The translations under genes and the position numbers were made by a program. The notes under the pieces were generated by a model, which worked only from the letters and a program-made list of their open reading frames with translations, was not told where the DNA came from and did no database searches. This document shows, piece by piece, positions 54,941-63,018 of a DNA stretch of 64,000 bases. The stretch's first letter is position 1, and every line of letters begins with the position of its first letter. Source of the stretch: Burkholderiales bacterium (GTDB lineage: Bacteria > Pseudomonadota > Gammaproteobacteria > Burkholderiales > SG8-41); contig JAIETP010000027.1 of the NCBI GenBank assembly GCA_019744975.1, positions 46,151-110,150 of the forward strand. Direction: 5' to 3'.

Positions 54941-55810
54941 TTATTTGAGGTTAACCTTGTTGATAATCTTGCCGACGCGTTCGACCTCACACTCACAAAT
55001 GTCGCCGTGTTTCAGAAACACCGGCGGTGTGCGCGAAAACCCGACACCGAAGGGTGTGCCGGTCGGAATCAGGTCACCGGGCATCAGCGTCGTACCCTGG
55101 GAGGCATAGGCAATGATCTGGTTGACGTTGAACACCAGCTTGCTGGTGTTCGACTTCTGCATTTCCTGACCATTGAGCACCGTGCGTACATCGAGCGTGT
55201 GGGGATCACCAACTTCGTCGCGGGTGACGATGTACGGCCCCCAGGGACAGAAGGTATCCAGCGACTTGCCGCGGTCCCACTGCTTGGCATTGGCGAATTG
55301 CAGGTCGCGTGCCGACACGTCATTGACCACGGTGTAGCCGCAGACATAATCCAGTGCATCCTTTTCACTGATATTGCGTCCGCGACGGCCGATGACCACG
55401 CCGAGCTCGACTTCATAATCGACTTCGCGGGTCACGCTCTCCGGCCAGCGCAGATCGTCGTACGGTCCGGTAATCGAACTCGGAAATTTGCTGAACAACA
55501 CCGGCTCCTTGGGCACCGGCAGTTTGGCTTCCTCGCAGTGATCGATGTAATTCAGGCCGACGGCGATGATTTTCGACGGATTGAACAGCGGCGCGGTGAC
55601 CGTCACTTCTTCGAGGGCAAACTCACGGCGGCGCGGGTTGTGCATCGCCTCGCGCACCCGCTCCAGCATCGCATCACCGCCGCGCACGATGCGCAGCAGG
55701 TCGCCGGTTTCATCAACCGGGCAACCGGCCGCGGCCAGATCAACCACCTGATCACCATCCAGCACGCCGGGGCGCATCTGACCGTCAACAATAAAAGTCA
55801 ATAATTTCAA
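54941..55810 (-). CDS. fumarylacetoacetate hydrolase family protein
   Basis: 289 residues of the FAH superfamily. Metal-binding acids lie in EVDYEVELGVVIGRRGRNIS near residue 125, with VNDVSARDLQFANAKQWDRG near 155 and GTPFGVGFSRTPPVFLKHGD near the end. Members hydrolyse or hydrate acylpyruvates, 2-keto-pent-4-enoates or related ring-cleavage products. With the TauD, racemase and VOC neighbours this suggests a catabolic operon for a carboxylate or aromatic derivative. The start codon is embedded in an AT-rich stretch. Confidence 0.9.
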   Translation of the reverse strand: MKLLTFIVDGQMRPGVLDGDQVVDLAAAGCPVDETGDLLRIVRGGDAMLERVREAMHNPRRREFALEEVTVTAPLFNPSKIIAVGLNYIDHCEEAKLPVPKEPVLFSKFPSSITGPYDDLRWPESVTREVDYEVELGVVIGRRGRNISEKDALDYVCGYTVVNDVSARDLQFANAKQWDRGKSLDTFCPWGPYIVTRDEVGDPHTLDVRTVLNGQEMQKSNTSKLVFNVNQIIAYASQGTTLMPGDLIPTGTPFGVGFSRTPPVFLKHGDICECEVERVGKIINKVNLK

Positions 55811-55851
55811 TTACTTATCCTATTCTTCAACTATTGCCAAACACAGCACCC

Positions 55852-56304
55852 TCAGCGCCGTGCGGCATGCTCGGGGAACTGCGTCGCCGACAGGGTGCCG
55901 CTGGCCACCTCTGTTGGTGCTTCTTCATTGGGAAAATTCAGCTCGACCTTGTTACCCACCGGATCACGCATGAATATCTGAAAACCGGCATTGGGTACAT
56001 TCTGCTCATCGTATTTGATGGCCAGTTTGTTCAGCCGATCGCGGAACTGCTGCACACCGGTCACGTCATACGCGGCGTGGTCGTAGCCGCTGCGTTTTTC
56101 ATCGATGCCGGGCCAGTCTGGTTTGTAGCGGCACACCACGTGCACCAGCGCATGGTCGCCGCAGTACAGCCACAGGCCTTTGTTCGGAAAATTGGGCCGC
56201 GGACCGACTTTCATGCCCAGACCGTCGCAGTAGAATTTTTCGATGGCCGGCAGATCACTGTCGCGACAGCCGATGTTGATGTGATGAATGCCGCTCAACT
56301 GCAT
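55852..56304 (-). CDS. VOC/glyoxalase family protein
   Basis: 150 residues, a single VOC domain: MQLSGIHHINIGCRDSDLPA with the first His ligand, YDHAAYDVTGVQQFRDRLNK beginning the second half, and IFMRDPVGNKVELNF with the metal Glu. The start at 56304 matches the family and has GGGAGG upstream. It is probably the first gene of the operon down to the TauD dioxygenase and is divergent from a TSUP transporter. Confidence 0.85.
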   Translation of the reverse strand: MQLSGIHHINIGCRDSDLPAIEKFYCDGLGMKVGPRPNFPNKGLWLYCGDHALVHVVCRYKPDWPGIDEKRSGYDHAAYDVTGVQQFRDRLNKLAIKYDEQNVPNAGFQIFMRDPVGNKVELNFPNEEAPTEVASGTLSATQFPEHAARR

Positions 56305-56441
56305 GGCTTCCTCCCGGGGATGGTGGACACTGCCTGTCACGACCGATTTTACCTCCTCCGCGGCACATCGCAGCAGCAGCTGCCCATGATCCGGTCTCCC
56401 GCCCCTTGCCATGAACTAGGGTCTGTGTTTTGCTACGCGCC

Positions 56442-57215
56442 ATGAGTTTCCTCGTCATATGCACCGTTGCCGCCCTCGCTTCAGGGCTGACTTTTTTCTC
56501 GGGATTTGGCCTGGGCACATTGCTGCTGCCCGCGTTTGCAGTGTTTTTTGCGGTGGAACAGGCCGTGGCCCTGACTGCCATCGTCCATTTTCTGAACGGG
56601 CTGTTCAAGCTGGCGCTGGTCTGGCGGCATATTGACCGTGGCGTGGTACTACGTTTCGGCCTGCCGGCCATCGTTGGCGCTTTTGCCGGCGCATGGCTGC
56701 TGGTAGAGGTGGCAGGAACCGGCGCTTTGTTCAGCTACACGGCATTCGGGCGCAACATCGAAGTGGTACCGGCCAAACTGCTGGTCGGCATCCTGCTGCT
56801 GTGTTTTGCCTGCGCCGAAATGCTGCCTGCATTTCGCACAATTAACTTTGCCCCCCGATACCAGCCGCTGGGCGGACTGCTCAGCGGATTTTTCGGCGGC
56901 CTCGCCGGCATGCAGGGTGCGCTGCGCTCTGCATTCCTGGTCAAGTCGGGCCTCGACAAGGCGACGTACGTTGCCACCGGCGCCGCCATCGCCTTCCTGA
57001 TCGATGTCTCCCGCCTGTCGATCTACGCCCCGCTGATCATGGCGCAACATGGAGCACTGGACTACACGCTGCTGGGCGCTGCGGTCATTGCGGCACTGGC
57101 GGGTTCCTTGCTGGGTAACCGCTACCTGCACAAAGCCACATTGCACGGAATCCAGATTGTCGTCGCCATCCTGTTGTTCATCGTCGCGCTGGGACTGATC
57201 TCCGGGCTGCTCTAG
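56442..57215 (+). CDS. TSUP-family transporter (TauE/SafE)
   Basis: 257 residues with about eight hydrophobic helices. The family halves begin with TFFSGFGLGTLLLPAFAVFF near residue 20 and GFFGGLAGMQGALRSAFLVK near 145. TauE/SafE proteins export or import sulfite, sulfoacetate or other organosulfonates. Together with the divergent TauD-like operon, a sulfonate or related carboxylate can be guessed, which is inference. The ATG at 56442 is preferred over TTG at 56430. Confidence 0.85.
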   Translation: MSFLVICTVAALASGLTFFSGFGLGTLLLPAFAVFFAVEQAVALTAIVHFLNGLFKLALVWRHIDRGVVLRFGLPAIVGAFAGAWLLVEVAGTGALFSYTAFGRNIEVVPAKLLVGILLLCFACAEMLPAFRTINFAPRYQPLGGLLSGFFGGLAGMQGALRSAFLVKSGLDKATYVATGAAIAFLIDVSRLSIYAPLIMAQHGALDYTLLGAAVIAALAGSLLGNRYLHKATLHGIQIVVAILLFIVALGLISGLL

Positions 57216-57246
57216 CTCCACCGCTCATCAAGGAATCACAACGTCC

Positions 57247-58167
57247 ATGTCAGTACCGATTGTGATCCGCCTCGGTGGTTATCAGAAACCGGCGTCCATC
57301 CATACCCGCGCCTGCCTGCGCTTCGGCGAAGTGCTGCAACGCGAAGCCGGCGCTGCCGTCGATTTCCAGTTCCTGCCAGACGTGCTCGCACTGGGCCACA
57401 AATCCGGCGACCTGCCGAACATGGTCGAGAGCGGCGAGTTGTCTGCCTGCTACATCTCGTCACTGCGTTATTCAAAGTGGGTGCCCGAACTGGCGCTGTT
57501 TGACCTGCCCTTCCTGTTCCCGGACCGCAGCGCCGCGTATCGCGTGCTCGACGGCCGGCTCGGCCAGACCCTGCGCGCAAAAGTGTCTGCGCAGTCGCCC
57601 TTCCGCCTGCTAGCGTACTGGGACAACGGTTTTCGCCATTTCAGCAACAAGCTGCGCCCGATCCGCACACCTGCCGACTGCAAAGGCATCCGCATCCGTA
57701 TCCAGATGAGCGAACTGCAGGCCGAATCGCTGCGCCTGCTCGGCATGGAGCCGATCCTCGAAGACATCAAGATTTTTGTCGAGCAGATCGCCGGCGACCG
57801 TTTCGACGGGCAGGACAATCCGCTGACCAACATCTACAACTTCAACATCCACAAACACCACCGCTACATCACGCTGTCAGGCCACGTCTACGGCGTTGCA
57901 TGCCTGATGGTGAACCGTGCGCAATACGAATCCTGGCCTGCCACCGTGCAACGCGCCGCGGACACCGCCGCAGCCGAGGCCACCGTGCTGCAGCGCCAGC
58001 TCGCAGCGGCCGAAGACGCCGACATTCTGAAAAAACTGGATCCCGCGGAAAACGACATCGTGCGTCTGACCGCGGAAGAACACCGCGCCTTCACCGAGGC
58101 GGCGCGGCCAGTGACGGACAAATACCGCAAGGATTACGGTGGGAGTTTTTTTGCGTTGCTGGAGTGA
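57247..58167 (+). CDS. TRAP-type (DctP-like) substrate-binding protein without signal peptide
   Basis: 306 residues with the DctP fold: FGEVLQREAGAAVDFQFLPD, then ALFDLPFLFPDRSAAYRVLD, and the ligand-Arg region IRTPADCKGIRIRIQMSELQ near residue 145. It ends GGSFFALLE. Unlike exported relatives it starts directly with MSVPIVIRLGGYQKPA and has no signal peptide. No DctQ/DctM genes are nearby. It may be a cytoplasmic sensor or have lost its export signal. It lies 31 bases after the TSUP gene. Confidence 0.8.
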   Translation: MSVPIVIRLGGYQKPASIHTRACLRFGEVLQREAGAAVDFQFLPDVLALGHKSGDLPNMVESGELSACYISSLRYSKWVPELALFDLPFLFPDRSAAYRVLDGRLGQTLRAKVSAQSPFRLLAYWDNGFRHFSNKLRPIRTPADCKGIRIRIQMSELQAESLRLLGMEPILEDIKIFVEQIAGDRFDGQDNPLTNIYNFNIHKHHRYITLSGHVYGVACLMVNRAQYESWPATVQRAADTAAAEATVLQRQLAAAEDADILKKLDPAENDIVRLTAEEHRAFTEAARPVTDKYRKDYGGSFFALLE

Positions 58168-58211
58168 CCGCATAACCCACACTCGATGGCACAGCATCGC
58201 CGTTGGAGTGG

Positions 58212-58240
58212 TTGACAACACCACCGGGTGTTGGCATCAT
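58212..58240 (+). promoter_or_regulatory. predicted promoter with palindrome, tumE-tumA
   Basis: A consensus -35 (TTGACA, 58212-58217) is followed at 17 bases by a weak -10 (CATCAT, 58235-58240). The spacer holds the near-palindrome CAACACCACCGGGTGTTG (58216-58233), placed as an operator for autorepression would be. Transcription would begin very near the tumE ATG. Confidence 0.4.
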
Positions 58241-58247
58241 GTCCAAC

Positions 58248-58544
58248 ATGAAAGCCGTCGCACTGGTGCGGTCACGTATCGCGTATTCGGAAACCGCGTT
58301 TGCCGAACTGGTGTTATGGCAGTTGCCGCGCCCATTGGCTGGCTCAACGCACCGCTACAAGTATCGCCTCGCCTACGTTGTCAACGGCCAATGCGTCATC
58401 CGTTACGACAATGAGGCCGGCAAAGGTGACCACAGGCACTACAAAGGCAGGGAAACGCTTTATCAGTTTATTGACCCAGACCGTCTGATCGAAGATTTTC
58501 AACACGACATTGCGAGGTGGAACCGTGAAAACCGTGATTCTTGA
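58248..58544 (+). CDS. TumE-family toxin (DUF6516)
   Basis: 98 residues matching the TumE/DUF6516 pattern: SETAFAELVLWQLPRPLAGS, YKYRLAYVVNGQCVIRYDNE, GKGDHRHYKGRE and YQFIDPDRLIEDFQHDI. The family is annotated as the toxin of a two-gene toxin-antitoxin system. The conserved YDNExGKGDHRH segment is probably the active or binding site. The ATG at 58248 is chosen by family N terminus; ATG 58239 is an alternative. The stop lies inside the next gene. Confidence 0.82.
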   Translation: MKAVALVRSRIAYSETAFAELVLWQLPRPLAGSTHRYKYRLAYVVNGQCVIRYDNEAGKGDHRHYKGRETLYQFIDPDRLIEDFQHDIARWNRENRDS

Positions 58545-58872
58545 TGTCCGCTCTCCGGGCAAAACCATGCAGGATTTCAAGCTGGCCTGGAAAACCGGCA
58601 AGGCCGCCAAAACTGCGCGTATCAGCTTCGCCACCCCCGAACTGCTGTGGAAAGTGCTCACTGCCAAGCGCTGGGAACTGCTCAAAACGCTTTGCGGCGC
58701 CGGCCCGATGTCGATTCGGGAAGCGGCACGGCGTGCCGAGCGTGACGTCAAAGCGGTACATGCCGACATCAGCGCATTGCTCAATGCCGGTGTGCTCGAA
58801 CGCGACGACCACGGACTGGTCGTGTTTCCGTATGAAGCAGTGAAAGTGGAGTTTTTGCTGCAGGCGGCTTAA
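58525..58872 (+). CDS. TumA-like antitoxin, winged-helix DNA-binding protein
   Basis: 115 residues of the HVO_A0114-type HTH family paired with TumE: ISFATPELLWKVLTAKRWEL followed by LLKTLCGAGPMSIREAARRA and the recognition part ERDVKAVHADISALLNAGVL. It should bind its own promoter and neutralise TumE. The start is GTG 58525 with GAGGTGG upstream, overlapping tumE by 20 bases. Its TAA stop (58870-58872) is the point where the integron cassette begins. Confidence 0.82.
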   Translation: MKTVILDVRSPGKTMQDFKLAWKTGKAAKTARISFATPELLWKVLTAKRWELLKTLCGAGPMSIREAARRAERDVKAVHADISALLNAGVLERDDHGLVVFPYEAVKVEFLLQAA

Positions 58873-58956
58873 CGTTCCCAGTAACCGGCGCGCGCCGCTC
58901 GATATGTGCATAGGCGCGGCGCTTCCGCGCGCGTCCGATTGACTGGATTGTTAGCG
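58867..58956 (-). other. attC recombination site of an integron gene cassette
   Basis: On the minus strand the site runs from R'' CGCTAAC (58956-58950) to R' GTTAAGC (58873-58867), 90 bases. It forms a long imperfect hairpin: TAACAATCCAGTCAATCGGA on one side and CCGGTTACTGGGAACGTTA on the other, with an inner GC-rich stem. The opening CTAACAAT and TCAAxCxGACGC pattern closely follows known 59-base-element attC sites. R'' is exactly complementary to GTTAGCG, the sequence regenerated when the cassette's own first bases follow the R' G, which confirms the boundaries. Confidence 0.82.
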
Positions 58957-59617
58957 AGCAACTCTACCATTTGACCTTGACCTCTTTGATCTCGGACGAG
59001 TTGTAGGCCGTAACCGTTGCGCTACCGGAGTCACCAGACCAATGCATGGAAGTCACGTAGTACTTGTAGCCAGGGCCCGTCAATGCTTTGGCTTTCGATA
59101 TGGCGTTCTCTGCAGAAGGGCCCTTTGTCACTACAGCCATAATGCCGAATAGGCCGACGGCTAGTGCGATACCGACGACAAAGGCCAGTACTGGTTTTTT
59201 GGCGTTTACGCCAGATGTTCTCCGAGCCTCCATTACAGCCTGCGAGGTCAAGCTGCGGTACACCCAATATGCGAACGCTAGAAAGACCACCGCGACTACG
59301 ACCGTCAAGATCGAGCCAATAGGGTTCAATCGAAATTGAGTCGCCAAGAGGTCGATAGGCATTAGTAGCGGAAAAAGGACTGCTGCCAAACCTAAGCCGG
59401 CCAGCATGAATGCCGCGAAGAAGCTAACGATGCTCGCGGTTTTCATGCTATGTCGTAGCAGGAAGATTCCTGCAATCACGGCAAAGATGTTCAAGCTAGA
59501 GCTGTAACTGACGTCGTTCATGATGCAGTACACCATGAAGCCAATATCGAGAAGACCCACAACGATCAGAGACCACCCGACCCTACGTAGAATGTCTGCG
59601 GCCATTTTGCGCGCTAA
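58873..59617 (-). mobile_element. solitary integron gene cassette (745 bp)
   Basis: The cassette runs on the minus strand from TTAGCG (59617, after G|TT at 59618) to the G of the attC R' site (58873). It contains one gene, whose ATG lies 12 bases after the boundary, and a 3' attC. No intI is visible nearby, and the flanking 59618 side (ATAAAACTAG) joined to TTAAGCC would restore an ordinary tumA 3' end. It therefore looks like a single cassette captured at a secondary G|TT site. Confidence 0.78.
58964..59605 (-). CDS. cassette-encoded membrane protein of unknown family
   Basis: 213 residues with four or five hydrophobic helices (about 8-30, 36-52, 56-82, 94-117 and 140-162) and a soluble C-terminal tail of about 50 residues (AENAISKAKALTGPGYKYYV, then GDSGSATVTAYNSSEIKEVK). 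No family was recognised. The base composition is lower in GC and codon use less biased than in neighbouring genes, as expected for a gene cassette cargo. The start is 12 bases from the cassette boundary and there is little room for a separate promoter, so expression may depend on outside transcription. Confidence 0.8.
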   Translation of the reverse strand: MAADILRRVGWSLIVVGLLDIGFMVYCIMNDVSYSSSLNIFAVIAGIFLLRHSMKTASIVSFFAAFMLAGLGLAAVLFPLLMPIDLLATQFRLNPIGSILTVVVAVVFLAFAYWVYRSLTSQAVMEARRTSGVNAKKPVLAFVVGIALAVGLFGIMAVVTKGPSAENAISKAKALTGPGYKYYVTSMHWSGDSGSATVTAYNSSEIKEVKVKW

Positions 59618-59831
59618 CTAGTTTTATACGACAAAAACGCCGGATAACATTCCACGCGGTCGGATAACATCTGACTCCATTTCACCCGTTTTTTCATGAT
59701 ATTCAACCCCTTGCATCGAAGACACGCTCTTGCCAAGGATGCTAACAAAAGCAGCAAACCCCGCAGAATCCACTACAAGCAGTTGATTCAATTCAGTAAT
59801 TATTTACGCCTTCAACTGTAAATATTTGATT
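59618..59831. other. intergenic region between the cassette and the deacetylase gene
   Basis: About 210 bases, AT-rich relative to the rest, with no gene. A short direct repeat CGGATAACAT occurs at about 59641 and 59660. The right end holds the AT-rich motif (59818-59847), which overlaps the stop codon of the deacetylase gene. Confidence 0.5.
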
Positions 59832-60740
59832 TTATTGATATTTTTTCCTCTTACCGCCCACCTTCGGCACAGCCTTCTGCGTGCGCCGATACCAGTCGTG
59901 AACCTGCTCGCCGGTCCAGAACACCACGCCCTTTTGCTTGCGCAACTTCTGGAACACCCGCTCAAAATACTTGATCCGGTGCGGCACGCCTGAAATATAT
60001 GGGTGCACCGCGATCGCCATGATCTTGGCGCGGGTTTTGGATTCTTCATACAGCCGCTCGAACTGGTCCATGCAGCGTGACTCGAACTCGGCCGCGGCAT
60101 GGTGCTGCACCATCATCATCGCGATGTCGTTCAGCTCCAGTGAATACGGCATCGACAGCACCTTGCCGTGCGTGGTCTGCAATTCACAGGGTTCGTCATC
60201 CACCACCCAGTCGGCGATGTATTTGATGCCGGACTCAGCGAGGTAGTCTGGTGTGTACAGGGTTTCGGTCAGCCCCGGCGCCAGCCAGCCGATGGGCGCC
60301 TTGCCGGTAAATTTTTTGATTTCACGCACCGTACGCTGGATCATCGCGCGCTGGTCTTTTTCGACATGGGTCGGCTGCTGGTCCCAGGAATGGCCGACAA
60401 ATTCCCAGCCCGACTCCAGCGCCGATTCGGCGACCCGCGCGTAATCCGTGCACACCCGGCCGTTGGTGAACAGCGAAGCCTTGATGCCGAGATCGTCGAG
60501 GAATTCCTTGATGCGCCAGTAACCGACACGCATGCCGTATTCATGCCAGGCCCAGTGCGCAAAATCCGGCAACCGCGTGACATGGGTCGGCGGCGGCAGC
60601 ACCTGCCGCGGCATCGGGCGCTTGATGTCCCACACTTCGACATTGACCACCGGCCAGATCACCATGCGCGCCCCGCCCGGCAGTTTCAGCGGCGGACGGT
60701 CGATGATGGGCACATAGGGCAGGCGTTTTGACGGGATCAT
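59832..60740 (-). CDS. polysaccharide deacetylase family protein
   Basis: 302 residues of the NodB-like/PuuE-type CE4 superfamily: WPVVNVEVWDIKRP near the start, FLDDLGIKASLFTNGRVC near 80, SGWEFVGHSWDQQPTHVEKD near 110 (metal His region), GWLAPGLTETLYTPDYLAES near 150, and AIAVHPYISGVPHRIKYFE near 255. This cytosolic subgroup (no signal peptide) includes allantoinase-like and other C-N hydrolases, so the substrate may not be a polysaccharide. It starts at 60740 with GGAG upstream and is divergent from a LigI-like hydrolase. Confidence 0.83.
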   Translation of the reverse strand: MIPSKRLPYVPIIDRPPLKLPGGARMVIWPVVNVEVWDIKRPMPRQVLPPPTHVTRLPDFAHWAWHEYGMRVGYWRIKEFLDDLGIKASLFTNGRVCTDYARVAESALESGWEFVGHSWDQQPTHVEKDQRAMIQRTVREIKKFTGKAPIGWLAPGLTETLYTPDYLAESGIKYIADWVVDDEPCELQTTHGKVLSMPYSLELNDIAMMMVQHHAAAEFESRCMDQFERLYEESKTRAKIMAIAVHPYISGVPHRIKYFERVFQKLRKQKGVVFWTGEQVHDWYRRTQKAVPKVGGKRKKYQ

Positions 60741-60871
60741 GCAGGGCTCCGGTTCAGGATGTGGATGCGGGTGTGGACGATTCAATTATAACGACGCGAC
60801 AGCGTTGAGGCACCGTCGTCATTGCACTACCATCGCGACTCCGTATGGTGAAAAAAGAGGAGCAAAAGAAC

Positions 60872-61747
60872 ATGGAACTGCCTTGCCTGCCGCCGATCGC
60901 CGCGACCCGCCCGCCGAAAATTCCCACGCCACCCGGCGGCTGTGACGCGCACTTCCACCTGTTCGGGCCGGTCGCGAAGTTTCCCTATGCCGACAGCCGC
61001 TCTTATACGCCGGATGAAGCGCCGCTGGAAAACCTGCTCAAAATGCTCGATGCATTGGGCATGGCGCGCGGCGTCGTCGTGCAGGGCAATGCCCACGGCA
61101 CCGACAACAGCGCCCTGCTCGACGCGCTGCGACGCGAACCGAAACGCCTGCGCGCCGCCGCCATCGTCAAACCCGACACCGGCCGCGATGAATTAAAACG
61201 CATGGCTGACCTTGGCGTGCGCGCCCTGCGTTTCCATCACATGCCGCATGGCGTGGGTTTCTCTTCGCTGGGCATGCAATCCTTTGAGAAACTCTCGCCG
61301 CTGATGGCCGAGCTCGGCCTGCACGCACAGTTCATGATGGACGCCAATGCACTCGACAGTGCCCTGCCGTTTTTTAAACACTGGAAACTGCCGGTGGTGA
61401 TTGACCACATGGGCAACGTCGACGGCAAGCTGGGCGCCAATCAGCCCGGCGTGCAGCAGATGTGCAGACTGCTCGCCGAAGGAAAAATCTGGGTCAAGGT
61501 ATCCGGCACCTACCGCGTCTCGGAACAGTACCCCGACTACCCCGATGCCAAGCCGATCCACGAAGCGCTGGTCAAAGCCAATCCCGAACAGATCATCTGG
61601 GGCACCGACTGGCCGCACCCGCGACTGGAAAAGGATATGCCCGAGGACGGGCACCTGCTGGATCTGTTCAATGCCTGGACGGCGGACGCGGGACTGCGGA
61701 AGAAAATCCTGGTCGACAATCCGGCCAGGCTCTACGGCTTCGCATAA
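60872..61747 (+). CDS. amidohydrolase family protein (2-pyrone-4,6-dicarboxylate lactonase-like)
   Basis: 291 residues, COG3618/LigI-like TIM barrel: GGCDAHFHLFGPVAKFPYAD with the HxH metal motif near residue 28, RALRFHHMPHG near 120, VIDHMGNVDGKLG near 178 and IWGTDWPHPR with the catalytic Asp near 250. Family members hydrolyse lactones from aromatic degradation. AGAGGAG lies before the ATG at 60872; an in-frame ATG at 60845 is less likely. Confidence 0.87.
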   Translation: MELPCLPPIAATRPPKIPTPPGGCDAHFHLFGPVAKFPYADSRSYTPDEAPLENLLKMLDALGMARGVVVQGNAHGTDNSALLDALRREPKRLRAAAIVKPDTGRDELKRMADLGVRALRFHHMPHGVGFSSLGMQSFEKLSPLMAELGLHAQFMMDANALDSALPFFKHWKLPVVIDHMGNVDGKLGANQPGVQQMCRLLAEGKIWVKVSGTYRVSEQYPDYPDAKPIHEALVKANPEQIIWGTDWPHPRLEKDMPEDGHLLDLFNAWTADAGLRKKILVDNPARLYGFA

Positions 61748-61835
61748 GCCGGATTACCTGGTCCATGCGGCGCCGCTGGTTATTACGCCCTGCGCTTGCT
61801 GCACATCCTTGACTGATCGAGCAGACGCCCCTCTC

Positions 61836-62123
61836 TTAGCTGAATCTGGCTGCGGCGGATTTCACCGAAGCACTCAGGGAAGTCCAGGCATTGTCGATGC
61901 CTGCTTTCAGGTCCTCCCAGGCGTCATCGCCTGCATCCCTGAGTTCAGTGAGCTTTTTGCCGGCCTCATCCCGCATGGTGCGTAGCTCACCGATCTGTTT
62001 GTGATAACCGATCCGGGCTTCAGCACTGGCCTTGTCTGCTTTCGCCTGAAGTTTGTCGATCTCTGCACCAAACTCATCGAGTTGGGCCTGAAGTTTTTGC
62101 TCGTATGCTTTTTTCATGCTCAT
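61836..62123 (-). CDS. small coiled-coil protein (sll1863-type)
   Basis: 95 residues, almost wholly helical and charged: MKKAYEQKLQAQLDEFGAEI followed by DKLQAKADKASAEAR and a second helix DEAGKKLTELRDAGDDAWED. It ends in a small Ala/Ser-rich segment. It resembles small coiled-coil, stress-associated proteins annotated after cyanobacterial sll1863, with unknown function. AGGAGG precedes the ATG by about six bases. Confidence 0.7.
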   Translation of the reverse strand: MSMKKAYEQKLQAQLDEFGAEIDKLQAKADKASAEARIGYHKQIGELRTMRDEAGKKLTELRDAGDDAWEDLKAGIDNAWTSLSASVKSAAARFS

Positions 62124-62490
62124 GCCTAGCCTCCTGTTCCTGTGGATTAAGTTGACGGTCAGCCGGTTGTCATTCTGAAGCGGCCATCGGCATCAATGCA
62201 TGACGCCGTATCAGATTGCCATCTCGCAGCATGGCTGCCGCACGAAATTGGTGCGAAGGTGCGGGAGCAAACCGGTCAGTGCGGCAGGAACCGGGAGTTC
62301 CTGCAATCAGGCAATCTTGTTCACAGGTTTGCGAATCCACCCGTGATAAAGACAACAACTTCGTGCAACAGCTAGATGACTGACCTTGAAAACACCTTAA
62401 CACATCGAGCACATGATTTCAAATGACAACGTCATTGATCAGTTACATGCGTCTCCGGTGCGGAGCAGGTTCATGAAGCCATCGTAACGA
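62124..62490. other. intergenic region upstream of the coiled-coil gene
   Basis: 367 bases. An 80-codon minus-strand frame inside has no ribosome site or family features and is not annotated. TTGACGGTC (about 62149) and an AT-rich stretch near 62395-62450 are possible promoter material for the coiled-coil gene, but no site is convincing. Confidence 0.45.
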
Positions 62491-62994
62491 TCAGGAAGCC
62501 GATGCCAGCGCGGCTCTTATGGTCTCGATACGCTTTCGGTTCACATCCAGATCGCCACGACCAACACGCGAAGCGGAACGAACCTGGATCACCTTGTTCG
62601 CCGGGTCAAACCAGAACTCGCTGTCGTCGACGAACTTCAGCACACGGCTGGTGAACTGCACATAAAGGTAATCGGCATCGCTGCGGGTGACCTTCGCGCC
62701 CGCCATGCCGGCCACGATGGTCTTGATGCGGGCCAGTGTGGCCGGGCCGTCGCCGCGCAGGGCCAGCGGTGCGATGGCGGCATGGTTGCGCTGTGGATGA
62801 TCCGGATATAGCGCGGCTTGGCTGGACACGCTGTTTTCAGTCATGGATGGCAGCTTCAACCTGCCGTCACGGACACCGATGTCGTCCGGTGGTGTGCCCT
62901 GCAACCAGCCCAGTTGCCCGGCGGCGACCACTAGCAGTGCGAGCGCCGCAACAACGATCAACAGCCAGGCGAAGATGTGCATGGCGATCCGCAT
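62491..62994 (-). CDS. DUF1499 domain protein
   Basis: 167 residues. An N-terminal hydrophobic helix (about 5-28) is followed by a DUF1499 domain (KLPSMTENSVSSQAALYPDH, VTRSDADYLYVQFTSRVLKF, FWFDPANKVIQVRSASRVGR). DUF1499 proteins are membrane-anchored or exported and of unknown function. It lies 24 bases downstream of the VIT-family gene on the same strand. Confidence 0.85.
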   Translation of the reverse strand: MRIAMHIFAWLLIVVAALALLVVAAGQLGWLQGTPPDDIGVRDGRLKLPSMTENSVSSQAALYPDHPQRNHAAIAPLALRGDGPATLARIKTIVAGMAGAKVTRSDADYLYVQFTSRVLKFVDDSEFWFDPANKVIQVRSASRVGRGDLDVNRKRIETIRAALASAS

Positions 62995-63018
62995 ACCTGT
63001 AAGTTATTCAGCCGGCGC

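Noticed and set aside
59612..59618. Possible attI site or second attC at the upstream cassette boundary
   Set aside because: Only the G|TTAGCG junction is present. There is no paired R''/L'' half on the outer side and no intI, so it is better read as the insertion point of a single cassette.
62170..62412. 80-codon minus-strand frame upstream of the coiled-coil gene
   Set aside because: Cys/Ser-rich random-looking translation, no ribosome site.
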